A stretch of DNA of 52,869 nucleotides from Ligilactobacillus pabuli (GTDB taxonomy: Bacteria > Bacillota > Bacilli > Lactobacillales > Lactobacillaceae): contig NZ_BQXH01000016.1 of NCBI RefSeq assembly GCF_022836475.1, forward strand, positions 1 through 52,869, written 5' to 3'. The first letter of the stretch is position 1; every line of letters starts with the position of its first letter. Both the position numbers and the translations under genes were made by a program. Shown here piece by piece: positions 1 to 6,827 of the stretch. Below the pieces are notes generated by a model. That model was not told the origin of the DNA. It did not search any database and saw only the letters and a list, made by a program, of their open reading frames with translations.

Positions 1-75
1 AATAATGAACGAATTTCTTTGAAAACAAAAGGCCTATCTCCGGTAGAATACCGAAAACAGGTCTTAACTAGTTAA
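1..75 (+). CDS. IS3-family transposase, C-terminal 24 residues (partial)
   Basis: Frame 1 reads NNERISLKTKGLSPVEYRKQ followed by VLTS and a TAA stop at 73-75. The pattern NNxRIxxKxKGLSPVEYR is the typical C-terminus of the DDE integrase-like OrfB of IS150/IS1223-type IS3 elements. Only the end after the catalytic glutamate region is present, so activity cannot be judged here. Its position at the very edge fits a contig break within a multicopy IS. Confidence 0.75.
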   Translation, partial: NNERISLKTKGLSPVEYRKQVLTS

Positions 76-112
76 AACTTATTTAAATGTCTAACTTTTT
101 TGTTGCACTTCA
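1..112 (+). mobile_element. Right end of an IS3-family insertion sequence (truncated by window edge)
   Basis: The window opens inside the last codons of an IS3-type transposase. The coding end is followed by a terminal segment, TGTCTAAC...GCACTTCA at 89-112, that resembles the right inverted repeat of IS150/IS1223-like elements. The exact outer boundary is inferred; the left end and any target duplication lie outside the window, so the group cannot be fixed. Confidence 0.7.
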
Positions 113-276
113 ATCATGCCCCTGGCTTTTTTATGTTCAAACTTAAGTTAAGTGATTTCAAGGAAAAGAGCTGACCCTAACTTTGTGATAATAATGGATG
201 AATCTGGGGATTTTAGGCGATTTTCTTTGTGATATGGCTGAGCTTTGGTAAAATAAAGGAAAGGAGAGGATAGAAA

Positions 277-798
277 TTGATAATTAGGCCCTTAGAACAT
301 CAGGATTTAAAAGAGGTTCACAAGATCCGTAATCAGGAAGATACGATGGCTTATTGGTTCGAGGAGCCTTATGAATCATACGGTGAACTGGAAGAGTTAT
401 ATGAAAAGCATATTCATGATACTCATGAACGACGGTTTGTAATTCAAGAGGCTGGTGAATTCGCTGGTGTCGTTGAATTAATGGATATTGATTATGTGCC
501 GCGGACTTGTGAGATTCAGGTGATCGTTATGAGTAAGTTTCGTGGTAGAAAGTTAGCCCAAAGAGCGATGGAAAGTGCGCTAGAACATGCTTTTTACGTG
601 TTGAATATGCATAAGGTCTTCTTGTATGTGGATACTGCTAATAAGCCAGCAATTCATGTTTATAAAAAACTAGGCTTTCAACTAGAAGGAACAATGAAAG
701 AACAGTTTTATGCTCGTGGAACTTATCGCGATAGTCACTTTATGGGAATTATGAAGCGTGATTTTATCAAAACAAGACGCGGTCAGTCACAGGATTAA
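277..798 (+). CDS. speG: Spermidine N(1)-acetyltransferase (GNAT family)
   Basis: A 173-aa cytoplasmic GNAT enzyme predicted to transfer acetyl from acetyl-CoA to spermidine or spermine, detoxifying excess polyamines. It follows SpeG along its whole length: an N-terminal MIIRPLEHQDLKEVHKIRN block, a YWFEEPYES-like segment with acidic residues of the polyamine region (about 26-34), KHIHDxxERRFV (about 49-59), the acetyl-CoA loop FRGRKLAQRA (about 88-97) and a C-terminal AIHVYKKLGFQLEG block typical of GNATs. The TTG start is preceded by AAGGAGAGGA at 261-270. A possible promoter TTGTGA-16-TAAAAT lies at 227-254. Two small unknown genes follow on the same strand. The family call is firm; the polyamine substrate is inferred from similarity to E. 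coli SpeG. Confidence 0.85.
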   Translation: MIIRPLEHQDLKEVHKIRNQEDTMAYWFEEPYESYGELEELYEKHIHDTHERRFVIQEAGEFAGVVELMDIDYVPRTCEIQVIVMSKFRGRKLAQRAMESALEHAFYVLNMHKVFLYVDTANKPAIHVYKKLGFQLEGTMKEQFYARGTYRDSHFMGIMKRDFIKTRRGQSQD

Positions 799-829
799 TT
801 AGTAGCAAAACAATAGAGGAGTTGATCAT

Positions 830-1096
830 ATGACACATGACCTGGACAATGAATTAGTTGGTTATAAATTATTGGTCGATTTTCCTGATTTTGTGCTTTA
901 TGCGGATGAACATGATAATGTCGTCCAGCGGTATAGTATGGATTTAGTTGCGAAATATGGGTGGGAAGATAAACATTACCAATTTTCGACTGAAATGATG
1001 GCTTATTTAAAGAACTACATTTATCAGTACAAACACGCTGAAACAGAAAAAAAGGGGTATATCAAAGACTATATTGAGCAACAGTTTTTACGTTGA
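830..1096 (+). CDS. Small protein of unknown function (88 aa)
   Basis: I do not recognise a family. The protein is acidic and aromatic-rich, with no signal peptide or membrane segment. A likely beta segment (KLLVDFPDFVLYADEHDNVV, about 13-32) is followed by a helical C-terminal half rich in Tyr and Lys, ending IKDYIEQQFL. A good ribosome binding site (AGAGGAG) stands 8 nt before the ATG. It lies 31 bp behind speG and may be co-transcribed with it. A hairpin follows at 1099-1137. It shares layout with the 88-aa product at 1216-1482, so the two may be distant paralogues. Confidence 0.6.
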   Translation: MTHDLDNELVGYKLLVDFPDFVLYADEHDNVVQRYSMDLVAKYGWEDKHYQFSTEMMAYLKNYIYQYKHAETEKKGYIKDYIEQQFLR

Positions 1097-1098
1097 TC

Positions 1099-1137
1099 GT
1101 CATTCGGCCTGAAAAAAATCGGGGACAGGCCGACTGA
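1099..1137 (+). terminator. Hairpin behind the 88-aa gene, probable terminator
   Basis: GTCATTCGGCCTG pairs with CAGGCCGACTGAC (one mismatch) around a 13-nt loop, followed by a weakly T-rich tail (TTTGTTTGG). It would end the speG transcript before the next promoter. Confidence 0.5.
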
Positions 1138-1163
1138 CTTTGTTTGGCTTCAGGTACATACCA

Positions 1164-1193
1164 TTGAATAGTCTAAGCAAATAGGACTATACT
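1164..1193 (+). promoter_or_regulatory. Candidate sigma-A promoter for the second 88-aa gene
   Basis: TTGAAT (1164-1169), an 18-bp spacer and TATACT (1188-1193) lie just upstream of the ribosome binding site AGGAGG at 1203-1208. The promoter sits directly behind the preceding hairpin, which supports separate transcription of the next gene. Confidence 0.45.
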
Positions 1194-1215
1194 GGAGGTA
1201 TAGGAGGTAGTAGTT

Positions 1216-1482
1216 GTGACAAAAAATGATTTAATTGCAAAGTTTCAAAATTATGATATATATTTGGGTCCCAAGCACCGAATTTTGAAAAAGTATCATG
1301 AAGATCAAAAAGCAACTGACCGGACATATTCATTATCAGTCTTGGATTTTAGCAATCTGATGGGACAAATCAGACGATATAATAAAGAAACACACCAAGC
1401 TGATGATAGCGACCAATTTCAAACAAGCCAGTTACAAGAACAAATTGAAAGTCGGTTTTTGACCGAGAGTAACCGAGTTTAA
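1216..1482 (+). CDS. Small protein of unknown function (88 aa), possible paralogue of the previous one
   Basis: A GTG start is preceded by AGGAGG with an 8-nt spacer. No known domain, signal or membrane segment is visible. The layout resembles the 88-aa protein upstream: F-Q-N-Y-D-I-Y-L then a basic turn and KKYHED (compare F-P-D-F-V-L-Y-A ... VQRY), a central helix with RRYNKE, and a C-terminal EQIESRFL (compare DYIEQQFL). It is more basic and polar than its neighbour. It is followed by a strong terminator at 1532-1587. Confidence 0.55.
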   Translation: MTKNDLIAKFQNYDIYLGPKHRILKKYHEDQKATDRTYSLSVLDFSNLMGQIRRYNKETHQADDSDQFQTSQLQEQIESRFLTESNRV

Positions 1483-1531
1483 ACCAAATACTAATATGAG
1501 AATGATAATTTTCGCCAGCAATGATTACGTT

Positions 1532-1587
1532 AAAAAGCAGCTGACCACTCGCACTAGTTAAAGTGCGGTGGTCAGCTGCTTTTTTAG
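1532..1587 (+). terminator. Strong intrinsic terminator
   Basis: AAAAAGCAGCTGACCACTCGCAC (1532-1554, written here only to mark the arm) pairs with GTGCGGTGGTCAGCTGC and is followed by TTTTTT. The long stem ends transcription of the upstream small genes. Confidence 0.85.
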
Positions 1588-1645
1588 TTGCTTGATTTTT
1601 AACATTGGGCAGAATCCGCGAGGCGAGTTTTTCCGCTCTGTTATT

Positions 1646-1767
1646 AGTCGAGCTCCAAAACTCAGAAGACTCCGCCTAATAAACAAGGCTAATCAATGCC
1701 AAAAGCGCATTAGTTAGCCTTGTTCTTTAGTGCTCATCTTCTAAGCGAGTTTTTCCGCTCTGTTATT
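1646..1767 (+). repeat. Nested-hairpin repeat, full copy, overlapping the oppA-like stop codon
   Basis: Full copy of the dispersed ~122-bp element. It starts AGTCGAGCT and ends CCGCTCTGTTATT. Outer arms AAAACTC-AGAAGA and TCTTCT-AAGC-GAGTTTT pair around a 4-nt bulge; the inner hairpin is CAAGGCTAA / TTAGCCTTG capped by AATGC...GCATT. A stray right-end fragment (GAGTTTTTCCGCTCTGTTATT) precedes it at about 1625-1645. The end of the element supplies the TAA stop (complement at 1763-1765) of the minus-strand OppA gene. Confidence 0.8.
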
Positions 1768-3391
1768 CTTTCATATACGCGTTTTTCCAGTTATACATCA
1801 CACCAGCTGAGTTGACGATCAAGCCCTTCAATTTTGGACTGACCATTTCTGGTGAGTTTTGCTGGTAAAGTGGGGAAACACCCATGTCGCGACTTAAGAT
1901 CTTAGAAGCCTGCAGCATGTCATCCCAGCGCTTGTCAGGATCGGCTGCGTTGGTGGTCTTGGCCGCGTTGACTAAACGATCGTATTCAGCGTTTGACCAG
2001 GAACCATCGTTGTATTCATTGCCAGTCGTGAAGAGTTCCATAAATGAAATTGGATCATTATAGTCAGCGACCCAGTTAGCGGCAACGACATCGAAGTTAC
2101 CTTCACGTGAACGAGACAAACGTGTTTTTAGCGGTACGTTTGAAACATCGACACGCACCTTGTCAGAGCCTAAATGCTGCTCGATTTGGCTTTGAATGAA
2201 GGCTGTTGAATCTTTACTTTGATCGGTATCAGCACCTAAGAGGGTAAAGCGTAATTGAGTTTGGCCAATTTCAGCTAAGCCTTCATTGAATAACCGTTTT
2301 GCTTCTGCTTCATCAAAGCGGAAATCATTAGTCTTAGCGGACTGTGAGAAGTCCTTGCCGTGATTTTCGGCCAGACCATTTGGTACGATCGAATTTGGTA
2401 ATTCCGTTCCTTCACCCATGATCTTCGAAGCAAGTTGCTTGCGGTTGATCGAAAGTGAGATAGCGCGACGGATCTTAGCATTCTTAAAGGCTGCTTGCTT
2501 TTGATTGAATTCAAGGTAGGTCATTTGCCCACTCTTTTCAACTTCAAAACCAGGTTTTTTGTTTAATTGCCGTGCTTGTTCTGTACTTAACTGTGAAAAA
2601 TCGCTTTTTCCGGATTGATACAGGTTATAAGCAGTAGTTGGGCTCTTGTTGACCTTAAAGTTAATAGCATTCAACTTAACGTTCTTCTTGTCCCAATAGT
2701 GGTTGTTTTTCTTGAATTTCCAGCTGAGGTTAGAACCAGTCCAGCCTTTCATGACAAACGGACCATCGTAGACCATGTATTTGGATTCTGTCCCGTAACG
2801 AGAACCGTATTTGTTTACGGCACTTTCATTTTGCGGGAAGAAAACTGGGAAGCCCATTAATAACTTGAAATAAGGGACTTGTTTGTCCAGCGTGACTTTA
2901 AGTTGGTATTTACCCGTGGCTTTGATTCCTAAGGTTTGCGGCTTCTTTTTCCCGTTGATGATATCGTTGGCATTAGCGACACCATCGAAGAGGTAAGAAT
3001 ATGATGAACTGGTCTTAGGATCGACAGTTCGTTTCCAGGAGTAGACAAAGTCTTTGGCAGTGACAGGGTCGCCGTTACTCCATTTAGCATTTTTACGCAA
3101 ATTGAACGTGTAATGTAGTTTATCCTTGCTGACCTTAGTTGATTTAGCGATTCCAGGTTCAACCTTGGAATTCTTTCCTAGGCGGTAGAGACCTTCCATT
3201 GCGTTACCTAGCATATCGAAACTTTGCGAATCAGTTGCCTTTGACGGATCCAAAGATGAAAGTTCAGTTGCTTCACTCCAATTGAGGACTTGTTGATCGT
3301 CTGACTTGCTGGACTTCGAACCGCACGCGGTCAAAGTTAAACCGAGTGCCAGTACTGTCGCAGCAAGAGATACTGTTTTTCTAGCTTTCAT
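1763..3391 (-). CDS. Oligopeptide-binding lipoprotein (OppA-like, SBP family 5)
   Basis: A secreted solute-binding lipoprotein for peptide uptake by an Opp/Dpp-type ABC transporter. The N-terminus has a basic region, hydrophobic core and lipobox LTAC, so the mature protein begins at the Cys before GSKSSK. The SBP_bac_5 domain fills the rest (LNWSEATELSSLDP, then AKWSNGDPVTAKDFVYSWKR, then YNLYQSGKSDF). I chose the second ATG (MKARKT): the first, MAMKARKT, abuts the AAGGAAG ribosome binding site. A promoter lies at 3430-3458. No permease or ATPase genes adjoin it, so it is an orphan receptor. It is a clear paralogue of the lipoprotein at 45232-46863. Its stop codon is provided by a repeat element. 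The peptide ligand cannot be predicted. Confidence 0.9.
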   Translation of the reverse strand: MKARKTVSLAATVLALGLTLTACGSKSSKSDDQQVLNWSEATELSSLDPSKATDSQSFDMLGNAMEGLYRLGKNSKVEPGIAKSTKVSKDKLHYTFNLRKNAKWSNGDPVTAKDFVYSWKRTVDPKTSSSYSYLFDGVANANDIINGKKKPQTLGIKATGKYQLKVTLDKQVPYFKLLMGFPVFFPQNESAVNKYGSRYGTESKYMVYDGPFVMKGWTGSNLSWKFKKNNHYWDKKNVKLNAINFKVNKSPTTAYNLYQSGKSDFSQLSTEQARQLNKKPGFEVEKSGQMTYLEFNQKQAAFKNAKIRRAISLSINRKQLASKIMGEGTELPNSIVPNGLAENHGKDFSQSAKTNDFRFDEAEAKRLFNEGLAEIGQTQLRFTLLGADTDQSKDSTAFIQSQIEQHLGSDKVRVDVSNVPLKTRLSRSREGNFDVVAANWVADYNDPISFMELFTTGNEYNDGSWSNAEYDRLVNAAKTTNAADPDKRWDDMLQASKILSRDMGVSPLYQQNSPEMVSPKLKGLIVNSAGVMYNWKNAYMKE

Positions 3392-3429
3392 AGCCATCTT
3401 CCTTTTCTATAAAATCAGCCTTTAGTTAA

Positions 3430-3458
3430 ATTATATTCTATCTGTGAAAAAATGACAA
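3430..3458 (-). promoter_or_regulatory. Promoter of the OppA-like gene
   Basis: On the minus strand TTGTCA, a 17-bp spacer and a perfect TATAAT are read (complements at 3453-3458 and 3430-3435). Between this promoter and the dehydrogenase terminator, 3459-3607, I see nothing further. Confidence 0.75.
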
Positions 3459-3607
3459 AGCATAACACTAGCTTGAGGAAGGTTAGCTAATTTTAATTAA
3501 GCAGATAAACGCCGGTCTCATGGGATTTTTACGGGAATAAAGCCTTTGATATTTTTTTATTGATGCAAACGATTACTCTGACGCTAGGCGGACATTATGT
3601 AAAATAA

Positions 3608-3649
3608 AACTGACTTTCCTGTTAGTTTGAGACCAACGGAAAGTCAGTT
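3608..3649 (-). terminator. Terminator of the dehydrogenase gene
   Basis: AACTGACTTTCC and GGAAAGTCAGTT form a perfect 12-bp stem. In the minus direction the stem is followed by a T-rich run (TTTTATTTTA). It lies about 50 bp after the stop codon of the dehydrogenase. Confidence 0.75.
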
Positions 3650-3700
3650 AAATTTAATTAGAATTTTTTTAGAAGCAAACTGTATTTAGTGAGAAGCCTC

Positions 3701-5074
3701 TTATGCTTCAGTTGGTTCAAAAACTAAGTGCTGGTTAACGAAGGCATCGAAGCCAAGTTCACTTAATTCACGACCATAGCCGGAGTTTTTGACCCCGCCA
3801 AATGGTAGTTCAGGTAAGGAAGCCCAGCCAGAATTGATAAAGGACATGCCAGTTTCAATTTGTTCGGCAACTTTTTGTGCGTGTTCACGGTTGCTGGAGA
3901 AAATTGTGTTTCCTAAGCCATAACTGGAATCGTTGGCCAGATCAATGGCTTCTTGTTCAGAGTTAACCTTGTAAACCACACCCACAGGTCCAAACATTTC
4001 TTGGTTGTAGATCGGGTTGTCCTTAGTAATGTCAGTTAAAATTGTTGGCTGGAAGAAGAAACCGTCGCCTTTTACGGGTTCATTTCCGTAGACTAAAGTT
4101 GCACCATTAGCGATGGCAGTATCAACTTGTTTTTGCAATTTTTCTTGGGCGCTCTTTGAAGAAAGTGGGGCAACAACAGTTTCTGGATCCATTGGATCAC
4201 CCATTTTGGCGTTGGCGAAACCTTCTTTTAAGTTAGCCACGAATTCGTCAAATTTGTCGGCCATCACGATAAAGCGCTTGGAAGACGTGCAGACTTGTCC
4301 GGCATTGTAAAGACGTGCTCCCGGAGCAACTTCTTTTACTTTGTCAAAGTCAGCGTCGTCTAAAACGATAAAGGCATCATTTCCGCCCAATTCAAGGGTA
4401 GATTTCTTCAAAGCTTCCCCAGCTTCTTTAGCCACGGATGCACCGCCGCGTTCGGAACCAGTCAAGCAGACACCAGCGACACGTGGGTCATGGATGGCTT
4501 TTGAAACTAAGTCATAGCTGATAAAGAGGTTCGTCAAGGCTCCTTTTGGTGCACCAGCATCGATCACCAAGTCAGCAAACAATTGAGCTGAGGTTGGGCA
4601 AATTGAAGCATGCTTTAAGATCATTGGGTTACCAACGATAAAGTTTGGTGCAAAAACCCGGACAACTTGGTAAAGTGGGAAGTTCCATGGTTCAACCGCC
4701 ACGATCACACCAGTTGATTGCTTAGCGTAGTAAGCACGACCGGCAGGGCTTTCCACTGGAACAGATTCCATGAATTTTTCGCCATTTTGTGCGTAGTATT
4801 CAACGATCCCGATACATAAGTCAACTTCACCAAGTGCTTCGGTTAAAAGTTTCCCCATATCGTAAGTCATTGCTTGTGCTAATTCTTCTTTTCGTTCCTT
4901 CATCAGGCCTGCGATTTGATGTAAGAGTGCAGCCCGTTCTGAAACAGGGGAGTCACGCCAAGTCTTGTAAAGTGCGTGACCAGTTGTTAAAGCTTGTTCT
5001 AGGTCCTGTTCTGTTGCGTTGCTGTATTCCTTTAAAACTTCGCCTGTGTATGGATAAGTAGTTTTATATGCCAT
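3701..5074 (-). CDS. gabD: NAD(P)-dependent succinate-semialdehyde dehydrogenase family protein
   Basis: A 457-aa cytoplasmic aldehyde dehydrogenase that oxidises an aldehyde, probably succinate semialdehyde or a related short aldehyde, to the acid. Visible motifs are PWNFP (catalytic-pocket Asn near 131), the glutamate of LELGGNDAF (about 228) and the nucleophile Cys of GQVCTSSKR (about 262), followed by EMFGPVGVVY and PFGGVKNSGYGRELS. I start at ATG 5074 (MAYKTTYPY): a GTG four codons upstream overlaps the AAGGAGTGG ribosome binding site. It is monocistronic, with its own promoter at 5131-5158, a cre-like site at 5111-5124 and a terminator. That suggests CcpA control by sugar supply. The exact aldehyde substrate is uncertain; no GABA genes are nearby. 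Confidence 0.85.
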   Translation of the reverse strand: MAYKTTYPYTGEVLKEYSNATEQDLEQALTTGHALYKTWRDSPVSERAALLHQIAGLMKERKEELAQAMTYDMGKLLTEALGEVDLCIGIVEYYAQNGEKFMESVPVESPAGRAYYAKQSTGVIVAVEPWNFPLYQVVRVFAPNFIVGNPMILKHASICPTSAQLFADLVIDAGAPKGALTNLFISYDLVSKAIHDPRVAGVCLTGSERGGASVAKEAGEALKKSTLELGGNDAFIVLDDADFDKVKEVAPGARLYNAGQVCTSSKRFIVMADKFDEFVANLKEGFANAKMGDPMDPETVVAPLSSKSAQEKLQKQVDTAIANGATLVYGNEPVKGDGFFFQPTILTDITKDNPIYNQEMFGPVGVVYKVNSEQEAIDLANDSSYGLGNTIFSSNREHAQKVAEQIETGMSFINSGWASLPELPFGGVKNSGYGRELSELGFDAFVNQHLVFEPTEA

Positions 5075-5110
5075 GAATTTTTCCACTCCTTAATTTTAAA
5101 CGGCTCTTTT

Positions 5111-5124
5111 TATAACCGCTTTCA
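5111..5124 (-). promoter_or_regulatory. Candidate catabolite-responsive element (cre)
   Basis: Read on the minus strand the site is TGAAAGCGGTTATA, matching 13 of 14 positions of the consensus TGWAANCGNTNWCA. It lies at about +1 to +14 of the predicted dehydrogenase promoter, where CcpA binding would repress transcription. Confidence 0.6.
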
Positions 5125-5130
5125 AAAATT

Positions 5131-5158
5131 AATATAGCACGATAATTTTAATAAGCAA
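5131..5158 (-). promoter_or_regulatory. Promoter of the dehydrogenase gene
   Basis: Minus strand TTGCTT (complement at 5153-5158), a 16-bp spacer and TATATT (complement at 5131-5136). The cre-like site follows immediately downstream. Confidence 0.6.
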
Positions 5159-5299
5159 CCAAAAAGCTTCACACACTTTAACGCAGAAAAAGGTCGGTTA
5201 AAAGGGTGTAAAGCTAGTGGCTGTTAGGGAAAGGTCTAGTTGTGAAAAGTATCTTTTATACTAAATCTTTACTCTTTCTTAATAAATTGGTCTAGTTGT

Positions 5300-5701
5300 T
5301 TATGAACTTTCCGTATCTAAGTTAAATGAGTTCATGACGATCATTAACGAGCCTTGGACGTGCATTAGGTTTTGGTTGATGTCACTGATAGTTTCGTCTT
5401 GTTGGCGGCTAAGCTTAACATTGGTATTTCTTTGAATGTGCATTAAGTGTGAGATGATCAAATCAATAAATTGATCGATAAAAGTCAGGTCATTTAAGGA
5501 CGTTGAGAGATCACCTTGCTGAATTAACACCAGATTATATTCTAAGTCAACTAACGAATCGAGGTCGGTAATAATTTTATTCAGCGGTGCCTTTAGGGTA
5601 TGTTGCTCAAATTTTAGGGAAGCTTCTAAGTTAGTTAATTTTTGCTGAATTTTATCCAGTTCGAGCTGCATGTTTTTGATACTCTGGAGAGTGCGGTCCA
5701 T
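5300..5701 (-). CDS. Coiled-coil protein of unknown function (133 aa)
   Basis: I do not recognise a family. The protein is almost wholly helical: residues about 5-45 form an amphipathic heptad-like stretch (LQSIKNMQLELDKIQQKLTN), followed by two further helices rich in Leu, Ile and Gln. There is no signal peptide, membrane segment or catalytic motif. The ATG at 5701 is preceded by AAAGGAGTG; a GTG three codons upstream is part of that site and was not used. It stands alone between the dehydrogenase promoter and the divergent MarR-ABC operon, so context gives no role. Confidence 0.6.
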   Translation of the reverse strand: MDRTLQSIKNMQLELDKIQQKLTNLEASLKFEQHTLKAPLNKIITDLDSLVDLEYNLVLIQQGDLSTSLNDLTFIDQFIDLIISHLMHIQRNTNVKLSRQQDETISDINQNLMHVQGSLMIVMNSFNLDTESS

Positions 5702-5979
5702 AATAATCACTCCTTTGTAATTGAAATGTTAACGTAAAACTTAATTTAAAAACTCGCAGTTTCAAATTAAGGTTGATTTTTAATTGGTTTTGAGTGCGTT
5801 TTCTACAATATAATATACCACATGGGCATACATTTGGCTATTGTGAGAAACTTTGTGGACAACTTAATTTTTTTACTATTTAAAAAGAAATGAATCTATA
5901 AATTTTGCTTAATTATTTGCCGCTTTTGACCTAAATTTAACTGAAACTAAGATTATTTTAAATTATTGGTTAGTTTGAT

Positions 5980-6008
5980 TTGACAAATTGTTCAGGTACC
6001 TGTATTAT
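5980..6008 (+). promoter_or_regulatory. Promoter of the MarR-ABC exporter operon with palindromic spacer
   Basis: TTGACA (5980-5985), a 17-bp spacer and TATTAT (6003-6008). The spacer ends with the perfect 10-bp palindrome CAGGTACCTG (5993-6002), a possible operator between -35 and -10. The leader, about 6015-6218, includes an imperfect hairpin near 6077-6113 (GCAGTAGTCAGTT / AACTGCTGCTGATT). In 5702-5979 I see only AT-rich sequence. Confidence 0.7.
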
Positions 6009-6218
6009 ATTCAAAGTGTTTTTAAAATAGACTATTTGACGCCTCAGTTTTTTAGCTGCAGGTGTTAATAATATTAAGCAGTAGTCAGTTAGCGCGAACT
6101 GCTGCTGATTAAATAGAAATAGTTGAGTTTTGTGAGACCTGTTGAACTAGCCGGCATACATGTGCAGGCTAAGCTGTCTCACTTTGCTCGATTATTTGGA
6201 AATGAGGATGTTTATTCA

Positions 6219-6779
6219 ATGGATGAAATCACTGAACAGTTTATTATCTTTGCTAAATTGTTCCGTCGTTATGTTAATGAGCACCATAAAAATCACGGTA
6301 AGTATGGGAATTTGCTGCAAGGACAAGGCCGAATTTTATCAGTTCTAAATTTGCGGCCAAATATTTCGCAAAAAGACCTGACTTACTTGTTGGCAGTTCG
6401 TCCCCAGTCTTTGGGAGAATTGCTGGTCAAGCTCGAAAAAAATCATTTGGTAGAGCGGCATCCGGCTGAAACTGACCGACGGATCATGATGATCCATTTA
6501 ACGGACGAGGGCAAGAAAGTTGCCAAAAAAGTGACTGCAGGGCATAATATTCAACTCTTTCAGACGTTAGCGCCAGAAGAGCAGAAACAATTTATTCATT
6601 TACTAAGCAAACTCAGTGCAACTATGCAAAAAGAGTTGCCGGAAGGAAATCGGCATGAGACCTTTTATGAAGATCCGCGCCGACATTTTGAAATGATCAA
6701 GCAGTTAGAAAATGACCCTGATAAAGAGCCAGGCGAGTTTTTAAAAATGATGGAACAGCAAGAAAAAAATAACAGTTAG
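6219..6779 (+). CDS. MarR-family transcriptional regulator
   Basis: A dimeric winged-helix regulator, probably the local repressor of the ABC exporter behind it. The MarR fold is clear: helical start (EQFIIFAKLFRRYVNEHHKN), recognition-helix region ISQKDLTYLLAVRPQSLGELLVKLEKN and wing ERHPAETDRRIMMIHLTDEGKKVA. I prefer ATG 6219 with GAGG 11 nt upstream (186 aa). The reading frame is open back to a TTG at 6123 (218 aa) that lacks a ribosome binding site. The C-terminal about 40 residues are charged and longer than in most MarR proteins. The effector is unknown; pairing with a heterodimeric exporter suggests a lipophilic toxic compound. Confidence 0.8.
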   Translation: MDEITEQFIIFAKLFRRYVNEHHKNHGKYGNLLQGQGRILSVLNLRPNISQKDLTYLLAVRPQSLGELLVKLEKNHLVERHPAETDRRIMMIHLTDEGKKVAKKVTAGHNIQLFQTLAPEEQKQFIHLLSKLSATMQKELPEGNRHETFYEDPRRHFEMIKQLENDPDKEPGEFLKMMEQQEKNNS

Positions 6780-6827
6780 TTTTTGGTTAATAACTAGAAT
6801 TACAGCTGTAAAAAGGAGTATGGAGAG

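Noticed and set aside
120-140. Terminator right behind the insertion sequence (GGCTTTTTTA)
   Set aside because: Only a 3-bp stem can be drawn; not enough to call.
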